Shown here: piece after piece, positions 1 to 7,272 of the stretch
Numbering within the stretch: position 1 is the stretch's first letter
How the letters are laid out: the number at the start of each line of letters is the position of its first letter
From: Lachnospiraceae bacterium
GTDB lineage: Bacteria > Bacillota > Clostridia > Lachnospirales > Lachnospiraceae
Length of the DNA: 10,898 bases
Assembly: GCA_003447895.1 (NCBI GenBank)
Contig: DLYC01000280.1
Coordinates: 1-10,898, forward strand
Direction: 5' to 3'
The notes under the pieces: generated by a model
What the model was told of the DNA's origin: nothing
Seen by the model: the letters and a program-made list of their open reading frames with translations, nothing else
Databases searched by the model: none
Made by a program: the position numbers and the translations under genes

Positions 1-2
1 TC

Positions 3-554
3 GACATCATGAGCCATCTGGGAACACATGCGGAGTGCCCTTATCACCACGATGACAACTGGCCGGATGTCACGGCGCTTCCGCTGACAACGTTCGTAGG
101 CCGCGGCGTCTATGTGGATTTCAAGGATACGGTGGCTCCCTACACCCACATCACGAAAGCGGATCTTGACAGGGTGGCTTACAAGGTTAAAGAGGGCGAT
201 ATCGTCATCATCGATTCTTCCTATAAGCTCGAGCCCTTCACAAAGGCGACCAACACGGAAGCAGACAAGAGGCTCCTGGTCAATGCCGAGTCCGCAGAGT
301 GGTTCCGCGATCACAAGGTAAAGGCCGTGGGCTTCGGTGACGGTGTTTCCATCGAGAACTGCAACGAAGACGTTAAGCCTTTCCATGACATTCTTCTTGC
401 GGAGAACATCATCTTCATCGAAGTGCTCAAGAACCTCGAGTATCTCGAAAAGGATGTATTCTTCATGTCCTTCTCCCCGCTTCCGATCGTGGGCCTGGAT
501 TCCAGCCCGGTTCACGCGTATGCAATTGAAGGAATTAAGGAGTTTTCAGAATAA
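3..554 (+). CDS. Cyclase family (kynurenine formamidase-like) metal hydrolase, 5' end missing
   Basis: Members of this family (PF04199) are metal-dependent hydrolases acting on amides, imides or lactone-like bonds; kynurenine formamidase and isatin hydrolase are examples. The frame is open to the left edge (Asp-Ile precede the first in-window Met at 9), so that Met is internal and roughly 40-80 N-terminal residues are probably missing. Counting that Met as 1, the metal motif lies at residues 3-14 (H3, G5-T6-H7, E9, P11, H13-H14). The usual motif is HxGTHxDxPxH, so Glu replaces the usual Asp at position 9. A second family landmark is present: H126 followed by E138 in a hydrophobic strand (IIFIE) and KNLEYL. 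The protein ends normally at TAA 552-554. The next gene begins 15 bases later and its ribosome site overlaps this stop, so the two are co-transcribed. The exact substrate cannot be assigned. Confidence 0.85.
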   Translation, partial: DIMSHLGTHAECPYHHDDNWPDVTALPLTTFVGRGVYVDFKDTVAPYTHITKADLDRVAYKVKEGDIVIIDSSYKLEPFTKATNTEADKRLLVNAESAEWFRDHKVKAVGFGDGVSIENCNEDVKPFHDILLAENIIFIEVLKNLEYLEKDVFFMSFSPLPIVGLDSSPVHAYAIEGIKEFSE

Positions 555-569
555 AGGAGTGTTCACAGT

Positions 570-1487
570 ATGAGAATAGCAGTTATTGGCGCAGGCGCCA
601 TGGGCTCCATTTACGGAGGACATCTTTCTTTACACAATGACGTTTATCTTGTAGATACCAATCCGAATGTGGTCGCTGCCGTTAATGAAAACGGACTTAA
701 GCTCCAGGAATACGGAACAGACAACCTGTATCATCCCAAGGCCGTCACCTCCACGGAGGGAATCGAGCCCGTTGATCTGATCATACTCTTTGTCAAGGCT
801 CTGTTTTCAAAGGCCGCCCTTGCCGGCAACAAGGCACTCATCGGACCCGACACCTATGTGCTGACACTTCAGAACGGTTCCGGCCATGAAGATATTTTGG
901 GAGAGTTCGTCGACCAGGACCACATCATTATCGGTACCACAGAGGACAACGGCGCTGTGCTCGGCATGGGCTATATCCGCCACGGCGGAGAGGGCAACAC
1001 CAATGTCGGCATGCTGGTGGAGGACAAGAACGGCTTCCTTCCCAAGCTCAAGGAATCCTTTGACGCATGCGGATTTAATGTGCGGATCCACTCCGTGATC
1101 CAGCAGCTGATCTGGGACAAACTGTTCACCAATGTCTCCCTCAGTGCCGTAACGGGTGTCCTGCAGTGCAACATCGGCTATATAGCCGGCAACGAGTACG
1201 CCTGGAAGATGACCACGGCGCTGATCCACGAGGCCGTCGAAGTCGCACATGCCATGGGACTGAAGGCGGACGAGGAAGAGATCACCGAGAAGGTCCGCAA
1301 GACCTCCGTAGGATCTCCGGAGGGCGTGACTTCCATCTGCGCGGACATTCGCGCGGGAAGAAGAACGGAAGTCGACACCATCAGCGGCTCTGTGGTGAGA
1401 GCGGCGAAGAAAGTCGGCGTGAGCGTACCGACCCATGAGTTTGTCGTGAACACGATCCATGCTCTGGAAGGCAGACCGAAGGAATAA
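570..1487 (+). CDS. Ketopantoate reductase family (PanE/ApbA-like) NAD(P)-dependent oxidoreductase
   Basis: A 305-residue cytoplasmic reductase, the usual length of the family, which reduces a 2-keto acid to the 2-hydroxy acid with NADPH (2-dehydropantoate in the classical enzyme). The N-terminal Rossmann loop is G7-A-G-A-M-G12, with D29 at the end of strand 2. QNG at 101-103 follows strand 5. The C-terminal helical domain keeps the family catalytic and binding residues: K184 and N188 in a WDKLFTN segment, and E267 in GRRTEVD. It therefore looks active. The start is an ATG preceded by AAAGGAG at 553-559, which overlaps the stop of the hydrolase gene. No pantothenate genes (panB, panC, panD) lie nearby. 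The setting between a metal hydrolase and an ABC importer argues for a catabolic role on another 2-keto or 2-hydroxy acid. D29 at the end of strand 2 may indicate NAD rather than NADP preference, but this is only a hint. Family assignment is firm; substrate is unknown. Confidence 0.87.
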   Translation: MRIAVIGAGAMGSIYGGHLSLHNDVYLVDTNPNVVAAVNENGLKLQEYGTDNLYHPKAVTSTEGIEPVDLIILFVKALFSKAALAGNKALIGPDTYVLTLQNGSGHEDILGEFVDQDHIIIGTTEDNGAVLGMGYIRHGGEGNTNVGMLVEDKNGFLPKLKESFDACGFNVRIHSVIQQLIWDKLFTNVSLSAVTGVLQCNIGYIAGNEYAWKMTTALIHEAVEVAHAMGLKADEEEITEKVRKTSVGSPEGVTSICADIRAGRRTEVDTISGSVVRAAKKVGVSVPTHEFVVNTIHALEGRPKE

Positions 1488-1507
1488 GCGTCTGCAGCTA
1501 ATTTGAG

Positions 1508-1547
1508 AATAGGTGAGATATACTTCTTCACTATTTTAGATTTTTTT
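1508..1547 (+). terminator. Weak hairpin plus T tract (possible attenuator before the binding-protein gene)
   Basis: AATAG (1508-1512) pairs with CTATT (1531-1535), and TGA (1514-1516) pairs with TCA (1528-1530). One bulged G at 1513 and an 11-base loop complete the hairpin. Five bases after the stem comes a run of seven T (1541-1547). The stem is short and AT-rich, so any termination would be partial. It sits in the 81-base spacer between the reductase gene and the binding-protein gene, where partial termination or RNA processing could separate the enzyme genes from the transporter genes. No convincing promoter was found in the spacer. Confidence 0.35.
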
Positions 1548-1568
1548 ATTTTCAAAGGAGGGTAACAA

Positions 1569-2612
1569 ATGAAAAAGAAAGCTATTGCGCTTATGCTCAC
1601 AGCTGTTATGGCACTGAGCCTTGCAGCATGCGGCGGCGGAGCTACAACGACGAGAGAGGACACGGGAGCATCCTCAGGCGCAGCGGCAGGCGGCAGCAGC
1701 GCCAAGGTTAAGGTCGATCCTTACGCAGGCGATGAAGTCAAGATCGCTTACATCGCACACGATATCGGAACTCCCAACAACCAGGGTTGGAAAGAGGGTA
1801 TCGAGAGAGAATGCGCATCCTGGTCCAACATCAAAGTCGATTCCTACGGCGCGGAAGAGTCCGCTGAGACCCAGGTTCAGATCATGACAGACTGCATCAA
1901 CCAGGGTTACAACGCGATCATCCTGCAGTGCTCCGACGGAACCGCTCTGGCTCCCAGCGTAAAGCAGGCTGAGGAAGCCGGCATCCCGGTCATCACCGTA
2001 AACCTTGACTGCGCAAGCGACACCATTCACAGCGCACTGGTCATGGCCGTTGACTACGACGCAGGCCGTATGGCAGCGGACAAGATGGCTGAGCAGATGG
2101 GCGGATCCGGCAAGATCGCGATCATCCAGGGTGTTCCCGGACTTGAGCGTACGGACAACCTTGAGAAGGGCTTCCGTGATACCATCGCCAACTATTCCGG
2201 CATCGAGATCGTAGACGCACAGTCCGCTTCCTTCCAGAAGGATACCGCTATGACTGTCATGAACTCCTTCCTGCAGTCCTATCCGGATCTTAAGGGTGTA
2301 TTCGCCATCAACGACGCAATGGCAGAAGGTGCCGCTCTTGCAGCACAGTCCGCCAACAAGAAGGGCCAGATCGTAATCTGGGGCGCTGACGGTGAGAAGG
2401 ACGCTCTGGCAATGATCGAGAGCGGCGACATGGCCGGCACGATCTACACCAACAGCTGGGACGAAGGATCTACAGCAGCGAAGATCGCTCTGCTCATGAT
2501 TGGTTCCGAGTATGATTACACATGCCTGACCGCAACTCCCAAGGTCATCATGGAGCCCATCGTTGTAACTAAAGAGAACGTTGGCACTATTGCTGAGGAA
2601 GATCGCTGGTAA
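1569..2612 (+). CDS. Ribose-type (CUT2) ABC transporter substrate-binding lipoprotein
   Basis: A 347-residue extracytoplasmic solute receptor that captures a ligand and delivers it to the permeases encoded downstream. A lipoprotein signal peptide is clear: three Lys at 2-4, a hydrophobic core, and the lipobox L18-A-A-C21, where C21 would be lipidated. Residues 22-48 are a Gly/Ala/Ser-rich linker. The rest is a periplasmic-binding-protein type I fold (Peripla_BP_4, RbsB-like), recognised by the DYDAGRMAADKM and GSGKIAIIQG segments and by a conserved AINDAMAEGA stretch before the second lobe. ATG 1569 is preceded by AAAGGAGGG (1554-1562) with six-base spacing, one of the strongest sites in the window. 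Proteins of this family bind pentoses, hexoses, autoinducer-2, inositol and other polyols, and purine nucleosides in related groups, so the ligand is open. Hairpins follow the gene and may stabilise its mRNA, giving excess binding protein over membrane subunits. Confidence 0.93.
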   Translation: MKKKAIALMLTAVMALSLAACGGGATTTREDTGASSGAAAGGSSAKVKVDPYAGDEVKIAYIAHDIGTPNNQGWKEGIERECASWSNIKVDSYGAEESAETQVQIMTDCINQGYNAIILQCSDGTALAPSVKQAEEAGIPVITVNLDCASDTIHSALVMAVDYDAGRMAADKMAEQMGGSGKIAIIQGVPGLERTDNLEKGFRDTIANYSGIEIVDAQSASFQKDTAMTVMNSFLQSYPDLKGVFAINDAMAEGAALAAQSANKKGQIVIWGADGEKDALAMIESGDMAGTIYTNSWDEGSTAAKIALLMIGSEYDYTCLTATPKVIMEPIVVTKENVGTIAEEDRW

Positions 2613-2636
2613 GCTTTTTTTTCAGTGAGAAAGGAC

Positions 2637-2663
2637 GGGCGGGGATCTCTGTGATACCCGCCC
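2637..2663 (+). promoter_or_regulatory. Intercistronic hairpin 1 after the binding-protein gene
   Basis: GGGCGGG (2637-2643) pairs perfectly with CCCGCCC (2657-2663). After one G/A mismatch, ATC (2645-2647) pairs with GAT (2653-2655), leaving a five-base loop. No T run follows the stem, so it is not a canonical terminator. A run of eight T lies before it (2615-2622). Such hairpins between binding-protein and permease genes often protect the upstream mRNA 3' end; that role is inferred here. Confidence 0.6.
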
Positions 2664-2683
2664 TTATGCACTCCCGGGGGGAA

Positions 2684-2718
2684 GTTTGCGGCCCGGAAGG
2701 ACCGCGGCCGGGGCAAAC
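2684..2718 (+). promoter_or_regulatory. Intercistronic hairpin 2 upstream of the first permease gene
   Basis: GTTTGC (2684-2689) pairs with GCAAAC (2713-2718). After a two-base GG bulge, CCCGG (2692-2696) pairs with CCGGG (2708-2712), leaving an 11-base loop. There is no T tract, so simple termination is unlikely. It ends 40 bases before the permease ribosome site (AGGAGG 2759-2764). It could be an mRNA stabiliser together with hairpin 1, or part of a structured leader that tunes permease translation. Confidence 0.5.
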
Positions 2719-2773
2719 AGTCCCCAAAGGCGGGATTTTGACCGGGAATGTATATGAGAGGAGGAATTAACAA

Positions 2774-3784
2774 GTGAAACGGATGAATCAGACAACGATG
2801 CGGCGCCTGATTTCGATCGGTATGCTGGTCATACTTGTTGTATTGTTCACCATCCTTGCAGGAGCGGGCAAAGGCAAGTTTTTCAATTTTGACAACCTGA
2901 TCGAGGTGGTCAGAGACGCATCCATACCGGCGATCATCGGCGTTGGCGTTACATTTATCATTATCACATCAGGCATTGATCTTTCAACCGGAAGTATGAT
3001 GGCACTGGTAGGCATGACAATGGCAAACATTTATGCTTATACTCTGCTCCCCTTCTCGGTCATGGTCCTGGCCGGCATCCTTGTTGGACTGCTGTGCGGG
3101 CTGTGCAATGGCGTGATCGTGGCAAAATTCAATGTCCCCGAATTCATTGGAACACTGGCGACCATGAGTATCTTCCGAGCGCTTACCTATATCATCGCGA
3201 TCAGAGATGCCAACGGCGTTATCAAGAGCCAGCCCATGAACCATTCCCAGTACACCTGGCTGGGCGGCGGCATAGGCAAATTCTATTATGTCATCATGGC
3301 GATGATCGTGATCGTCGCCGCAGGTCAGATCGTTCTGAAGTACACACGCTTCGGGACAAACCTTTATTCGGTAGGCGCGAGCAAGAAGGCCGCAACCCTT
3401 TCCGGTATCAATGTCGCCAAGACGAGGCTGATCGCCTATGTGATCACCGGATTTACAGTAGCGGTCGGCGCTGTTTTCACAACGGCAAGACTGCAGAGTG
3501 CCACCACGGCAATCGGTATGGACTTTGAGTTCAACCCGATCGCGGCAGCAGTCGTCGGCGGTGTCGCGCTGTCCGGCGGATCCGGTGATGTCATCGGAAC
3601 ACTGATCGGCGCCCTGTTCATGGCGACGCTGGAGAACGGAGTTCGTAAACTGTCGATCAATACGGCTTATCAGTATGTCATCAAGGGCGCGATCATCATC
3701 GCAGTCGTTATCTTCGATGCTACCTACAAGGCACGTATGGATCGCAAGGCAAGAGAAGAAGGAGCTAAGGAGGGGCTTGAATAA
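2774..3784 (+). CDS. Ribose-type (CUT2) ABC transporter permease, first of two
   Basis: A 336-residue integral membrane subunit of the RbsC-like family (BPD_transp_2), forming half of the substrate channel. Hydrophobic helices fill most of the chain; the N-terminus is cytoplasmic and basic. Family signatures are the S66-G-I-D-L-S segment, SGIN at 210-213 in the cytoplasmic loop that contacts the ATPase, and the glycine-rich GGVALSGGSGD stretch at 262-272. The start is GTG 2774, nine bases after AGGAGG (2759-2764). The alternative ATG at 2783 would be 18 bases away and is less likely. Its stop overlaps the ATG of the ATPase gene by one base (TAATG), implying translational coupling. A second, only distantly similar permease gene lies after the ATPase. 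The channel is thus probably a heterodimer, as in the known autoinducer-2 (LsrCD), rhamnose (RhaPQ) and galactofuranose (YtfT/YjfF) importers. Confidence 0.92.
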   Translation: MKRMNQTTMRRLISIGMLVILVVLFTILAGAGKGKFFNFDNLIEVVRDASIPAIIGVGVTFIIITSGIDLSTGSMMALVGMTMANIYAYTLLPFSVMVLAGILVGLLCGLCNGVIVAKFNVPEFIGTLATMSIFRALTYIIAIRDANGVIKSQPMNHSQYTWLGGGIGKFYYVIMAMIVIVAAGQIVLKYTRFGTNLYSVGASKKAATLSGINVAKTRLIAYVITGFTVAVGAVFTTARLQSATTAIGMDFEFNPIAAAVVGGVALSGGSGDVIGTLIGALFMATLENGVRKLSINTAYQYVIKGAIIIAVVIFDATYKARMDRKAREEGAKEGLE

Positions 3785-5301
3785 TGGCAGGAAATACATT
3801 AATTGAAGCCAAAGGCATTTATAAGAGCTTTTCCGGCGTTCCGGTTCTTCAGGATGTTCACTTTGAAGTCAAAGCCGGTGAAGTACATGCTCTGATGGGA
3901 GAGAACGGCGCAGGCAAGTCCACGCTGATCAAGATCATCACGGGCGTTTACACAAAAGACGACGGCCAGATCTTCTGGGAAGGCAAGCCCGTAGAGATCA
4001 ACAGCTATCAGGACTGCCAGAAGCTGGGCGTGGCCTGTATCTATCAGGAACTTTCCGTTATCCCGCCGCTGACGGTGGCACAGAACGTATTCCTGGGCAG
4101 AGAGCCCCGCAAGGGCGTCTTTATTGACTACGCCAAGATGAATAAGATGACCCAGGAACTGATCGACAAGTACCAGTTCCCCTTAAAGCCCACTACGGTC
4201 GTGGACAATCTGGGTATCGGACAGAGACAGCTGATCGAGATCCTCAAGGGTCTTTCCCAGGATTCCAAGCTGCTTATCATGGACGAGCCCACGGCATCCC
4301 TTTCTGGTAAAGAAGCCGAGATGCTGTTCAAGATCATCCAGAAGCTGCGCAGCGAAGGCGTTTCGATCATCTACATCTCTCACAGACTGGAAGAAGTTTA
4401 TATGCTTTCCGACCGTCTGACGATCCTTCGTGACGGCAAGAACGCGGCAGTCCTCGAGAAACAGGATATCATTCCCGCCAAGGTCATCGAGACCATGATC
4501 GGCAAGGTCGTCGACGAGTCCGCGGGCTCCCGCAAGATGCTGCACTCCGACGATAAGGCGGAAGTCAGACTGGATGTCAGAAATCTCACTGACAAGACAG
4601 ACCGCTACCGCAATATCAGCTTCCAGGTCCACAGAGGAGAGATCCTGGGTCTGGGCGGACTGATCGGTGCCGGCCGTACGGAAGTTGTCCGTGCCATCTA
4701 CGGCGTTGACCAGGCCGCGTCCGGTGAAGTATGGCTGGACGGAAAGAAACTCAATCCTTCCCCCAAGGCCAGCATCCTCGAAGGCATCGGATTCGTTCCG
4801 GAGGACAGAAGAAACCAGGGATTCATCCCGCTTTTGTCCACAACCAAGAACGTTGCCCTTACCAACTACGATATTGTCAAGATCAACGGCACATCCATCT
4901 CGGATGCCGACGAGCTGGCAATGAGTAAGCGGGCGATCAAGGCGATCGATATCCGTCCCGCCGATCCCAACAAGCAGGTCGGCGTTATGTCGGGCGGCAA
5001 CCAGCAGAAGGTTGTCCTGGGCAAGTGGCTGATGAGAGATCTTAAGCTCCTGATCGTTGATGAGCCTACGGCAGGTATCGACGTCGGTGCCAAAGACGAG
5101 ATCTACTCGATCCTGGAAGACCTTGCCAAGCAGGGCGTTGCAGTCATCGTAGTTACTTCCGACCTGCAGGAGCTGCTTCGCGTATCGCACAGGATCATTG
5201 TCATGCGCAAGGGCGATATTGTAAAAGAGTTTAAGAATGTTGAGGTCACGCAGTCCAAGGTTCTTTCCGCTGGACAGGGTGTAGAAGAGGAGGCGGAATG
5301 A
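3784..5301 (+). CDS. Ribose-type (CUT2) ABC transporter ATP-binding protein, two fused nucleotide-binding domains
   Basis: A 505-residue RbsA-like ATPase that powers uptake through the two permeases, at the cytoplasmic face of the membrane. The first domain has Walker A G39-E-N-G-A-G-K45-S46, Q-loop Q88, a signature-like LGIGQ at 143-147, Walker B LLIMDE at 163-168 and switch H200. The second domain has a degenerate Walker A (GLIGAGRT, 292-299, Arg298 in place of Lys), a canonical SGGNQ signature at 403-407 and Walker B LLIVDE at 422-427. Ser459 stands near where the switch His would be. This asymmetry is normal for the family: one site hydrolyses ATP well and the other mainly binds it. The length is typical (about 500). 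AAGGAGGGG at 3767-3775, inside the end of the upstream permease gene, serves the ATG at eight-base spacing. Confidence 0.95.
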   Translation: MAGNTLIEAKGIYKSFSGVPVLQDVHFEVKAGEVHALMGENGAGKSTLIKIITGVYTKDDGQIFWEGKPVEINSYQDCQKLGVACIYQELSVIPPLTVAQNVFLGREPRKGVFIDYAKMNKMTQELIDKYQFPLKPTTVVDNLGIGQRQLIEILKGLSQDSKLLIMDEPTASLSGKEAEMLFKIIQKLRSEGVSIIYISHRLEEVYMLSDRLTILRDGKNAAVLEKQDIIPAKVIETMIGKVVDESAGSRKMLHSDDKAEVRLDVRNLTDKTDRYRNISFQVHRGEILGLGGLIGAGRTEVVRAIYGVDQAASGEVWLDGKKLNPSPKASILEGIGFVPEDRRNQGFIPLLSTTKNVALTNYDIVKINGTSISDADELAMSKRAIKAIDIRPADPNKQVGVMSGGNQQKVVLGKWLMRDLKLLIVDEPTAGIDVGAKDEIYSILEDLAKQGVAVIVVTSDLQELLRVSHRIIVMRKGDIVKEFKNVEVTQSKVLSAGQGVEEEAE

Positions 5302-6293
5302 TGAAGAATTTTAACTGGAGTAAATACAGTAAACCGATCATCCTCGTCGCATTTATTGTTGTGTTGTCCATCCTTCGTCCGAAGGCATTCCTTTCACTGG
5401 ATAACTTCAGTAACGTGCTGTGGTCCGTCGCGGTTATCGGTATCATGGTCTGCGGATCGATCTTCGTATTCCTGATCGGCGGTATCGACCTTTCCATCGC
5501 CACATTGTGCGCGTTCTCCGCGGTCGTGGTGGTCTCGGTCACCCATAAACTGGGCGATACCCCCGGCGCAGTGATCGCGGGCGTGCTTGCGGCTCTGATC
5601 GTAGGGGCTCTTGCGGGTGCGATCCACGGCCTCGTTATTACGACGTTCAAAATCCCGGCTTTCCTGGTGACATTCGCGACCCAGAGTATCTTCCTGGGAC
5701 TCGCCATGGTCATGACCAACAACAAGATCATCAGCTGCACGGTTCCCGCATTCACGGCAATCGGCGCGTTTAAGATCCTGGGATTCCCGCTTCCCGTATA
5801 TTTCATGGTGATCATTGCACTGATCAGCTGGTATGTACTCAGGAAAACGGTCTACGGCAGATATGTGTACGCAGTCGGCGGCAACCCCACAGCATCCGAG
5901 ATCTCCGGTATCAACGTTAAGCTTTCTTCCATTATCTGCTACGTTCTCTCCGGTCTCACAACAGCTATGGGCGGTATCGTGCTCGCTTCCATGACGCAGC
6001 AGGCATCTTCCTCCACAGGCGCGGGCTACACGAACGATGTTATCACAGCAGCCGTTATCGGCGGTGTCTCCCTGCTCGGCGGCGAAGGTACCGTGCCCGG
6101 CGCGATCTTCGGCGCGGTTCTGATGGGACTTCTGAACAACGGTCTGAACCTGATGTCCGTTCCGTCCACACACGCCGGCCTGGTCAAGGGTCTCGTCATT
6201 GTCGTTGCAGTTGCGTTCGACGCTATGCAGCACGCGGATCAGTCCAGGAAGAAAGTGAAAAAGGTCAAGAAGGCGGAAAAAGCAAGCGCCTGA
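5301..6293 (+). CDS. Ribose-type (CUT2) ABC transporter permease, second of two
   Basis: A 330-residue RbsC-like (BPD_transp_2) integral membrane subunit, the presumed heterodimer partner of the permease encoded before the ATPase. Counting from ATG 5301, landmarks are GGIDLS at 60-65, GGNPTASEISGIN at 193-205 (ATPase-contact loop) and the glycine-rich GGVSLLGGEG at 254-263. The C-terminal tail from about 317 is Lys-rich and cytoplasmic. Two start codons are adjacent: ATG 5298 (ATGA overlap with the ATPase stop) and ATG 5301 (TGATG). AGGAGG at 5288-5293 is seven bases from 5301 but only four from 5298, so 5301 is preferred. The usual post-DLS Gly-Ser is Ala-Thr here (IDLSIAT), unlike the first permease (IDLSTGS). 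The two subunits are therefore not a recent duplication. Confidence 0.91.
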   Translation: MKNFNWSKYSKPIILVAFIVVLSILRPKAFLSLDNFSNVLWSVAVIGIMVCGSIFVFLIGGIDLSIATLCAFSAVVVVSVTHKLGDTPGAVIAGVLAALIVGALAGAIHGLVITTFKIPAFLVTFATQSIFLGLAMVMTNNKIISCTVPAFTAIGAFKILGFPLPVYFMVIIALISWYVLRKTVYGRYVYAVGGNPTASEISGINVKLSSIICYVLSGLTTAMGGIVLASMTQQASSSTGAGYTNDVITAAVIGGVSLLGGEGTVPGAIFGAVLMGLLNNGLNLMSVPSTHAGLVKGLVIVVAVAFDAMQHADQSRKKVKKVKKAEKASA

Positions 6294-6342
6294 TCTTTTT
6301 TGACAAGGCAACCTTAATGTGATTACAGAATGAGGATTACGA

Positions 6343-7257
6343 ATGAAAAAGATTGATGCACATTTACATCTTGCGAAAATCGTTGCAGGTTACTGCAGAC
6401 GCGGTGAGCTTCGCGCCATTGGCGGCGGCAAGTGCCAGTGGGGCAGCGGTGAAGTGTTCCAGCTTTTCCCCCAGACGGGCGAGTACGGCGAAGACTGCTT
6501 TACCGCAGAGCAGGCACTGGCGATCATGGACCGCAACGATGTAGAAAAAGCAGTCCTGATGAACGGCAGCATGTACGGATTCCAGAACATCTATCACGAG
6601 GAGCTTCTTGAGAAGTACCCCGATCGTTTCTGCCCTTCCTGTGAGGTTGAGCCCTTTGCCACCAATCACATGGAAACCCTGCAGAGATTCCTCGAGGAGA
6701 AGCACTTCCGTCTTGTTAAGTTTGAAGTCAGCTCCGGTGGCGGCCTTATGGGCTGCCACGATCCCTTCGATCTGTCCGGAGACAGAATGATGGAGATCTA
6801 CAAGATGATCGAGAAGAATCACGGCGTGGTCGCACTGGATGTCGGCGATATTCTGATGGAAAGCCACCAGACAGCCGCACTGATGCGCCTTGCGGACAGA
6901 TGCCCCGACCTCAAGGTCGTGATCTGCCACCTTCTCGCTCCCATGAGAGAAAAGATGAAAGAGTGGAAAGCAGAGCTGCAGATGCTCAGCCAGGCCAACG
7001 TCTGGTTCGACATCGCCGCCATGCCCAAGATCATGGCGCCCGACGTCTATCCTTATCCCGAGACGGTCGATACGCTGGCACAGGCCAAAGATATCATCGG
7101 CGCGGACAGGATGATGTGGGGCACGGACGCTCCGTTTGCCGCCACACAGGACAGCTATGAGCACCTCACGGATTACCTTGAGAAATCCGATGTGTTCACA
7201 AAAGAAGAGCTGGAGAATATCTATTACAACAACGCAAATCTCGTTTACTTCAGCTAA
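6343..7257 (+). CDS. Amidohydrolase family 2 (ACMSD-like TIM-barrel) metal-dependent hydrolase
   Basis: A 304-residue cytoplasmic enzyme of the Amidohydro_2 family (PF04909), whose members hydrolyse lactones or amides or decarboxylate ring-derived acids. The metal-binding HxH is at H7 and H9 in an IDAHLHL strand. H196 (VVICHLL) sits where the family's catalytic or metal His occurs, and D262 (MWGTDAPF) is the strand-8 aspartate. At the strand-5 position, where many relatives have a metal-binding His, this protein has VALDVGD with D166; this may define a subfamily. It also has several Cys (18, 31, 52, 97, 100, 138, 187, 195). GAGG at 6332-6335 is a modest ribosome site seven bases from the ATG. 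It is the last gene of the operon, 49 bases after the second permease and just before the terminator, so it likely acts on the imported compound. Family assignment is good; reaction unknown. Confidence 0.86.
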   Translation: MKKIDAHLHLAKIVAGYCRRGELRAIGGGKCQWGSGEVFQLFPQTGEYGEDCFTAEQALAIMDRNDVEKAVLMNGSMYGFQNIYHEELLEKYPDRFCPSCEVEPFATNHMETLQRFLEEKHFRLVKFEVSSGGGLMGCHDPFDLSGDRMMEIYKMIEKNHGVVALDVGDILMESHQTAALMRLADRCPDLKVVICHLLAPMREKMKEWKAELQMLSQANVWFDIAAMPKIMAPDVYPYPETVDTLAQAKDIIGADRMMWGTDAPFAATQDSYEHLTDYLEKSDVFTKEELENIYYNNANLVYFS

Positions 7258-7272
7258 GCTTGGTAAAAAAAG

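Noticed and set aside
2611..2663. T8 run plus hairpin after the binding-protein gene as an intrinsic terminator.
   Set aside because: The T run precedes the hairpin rather than following it, on the transcribed strand, so it does not have terminator geometry.
6300..6329. Perfect TTGACA (6300-6305) before the amidohydrolase gene, as an internal promoter.
   Set aside because: The matching -10 candidates (TTACAG or TACAGA at 17-18 bases) are poor, and a start there would fall on the ribosome site. The T run and TTGACA probably arise by chance in a short spacer.
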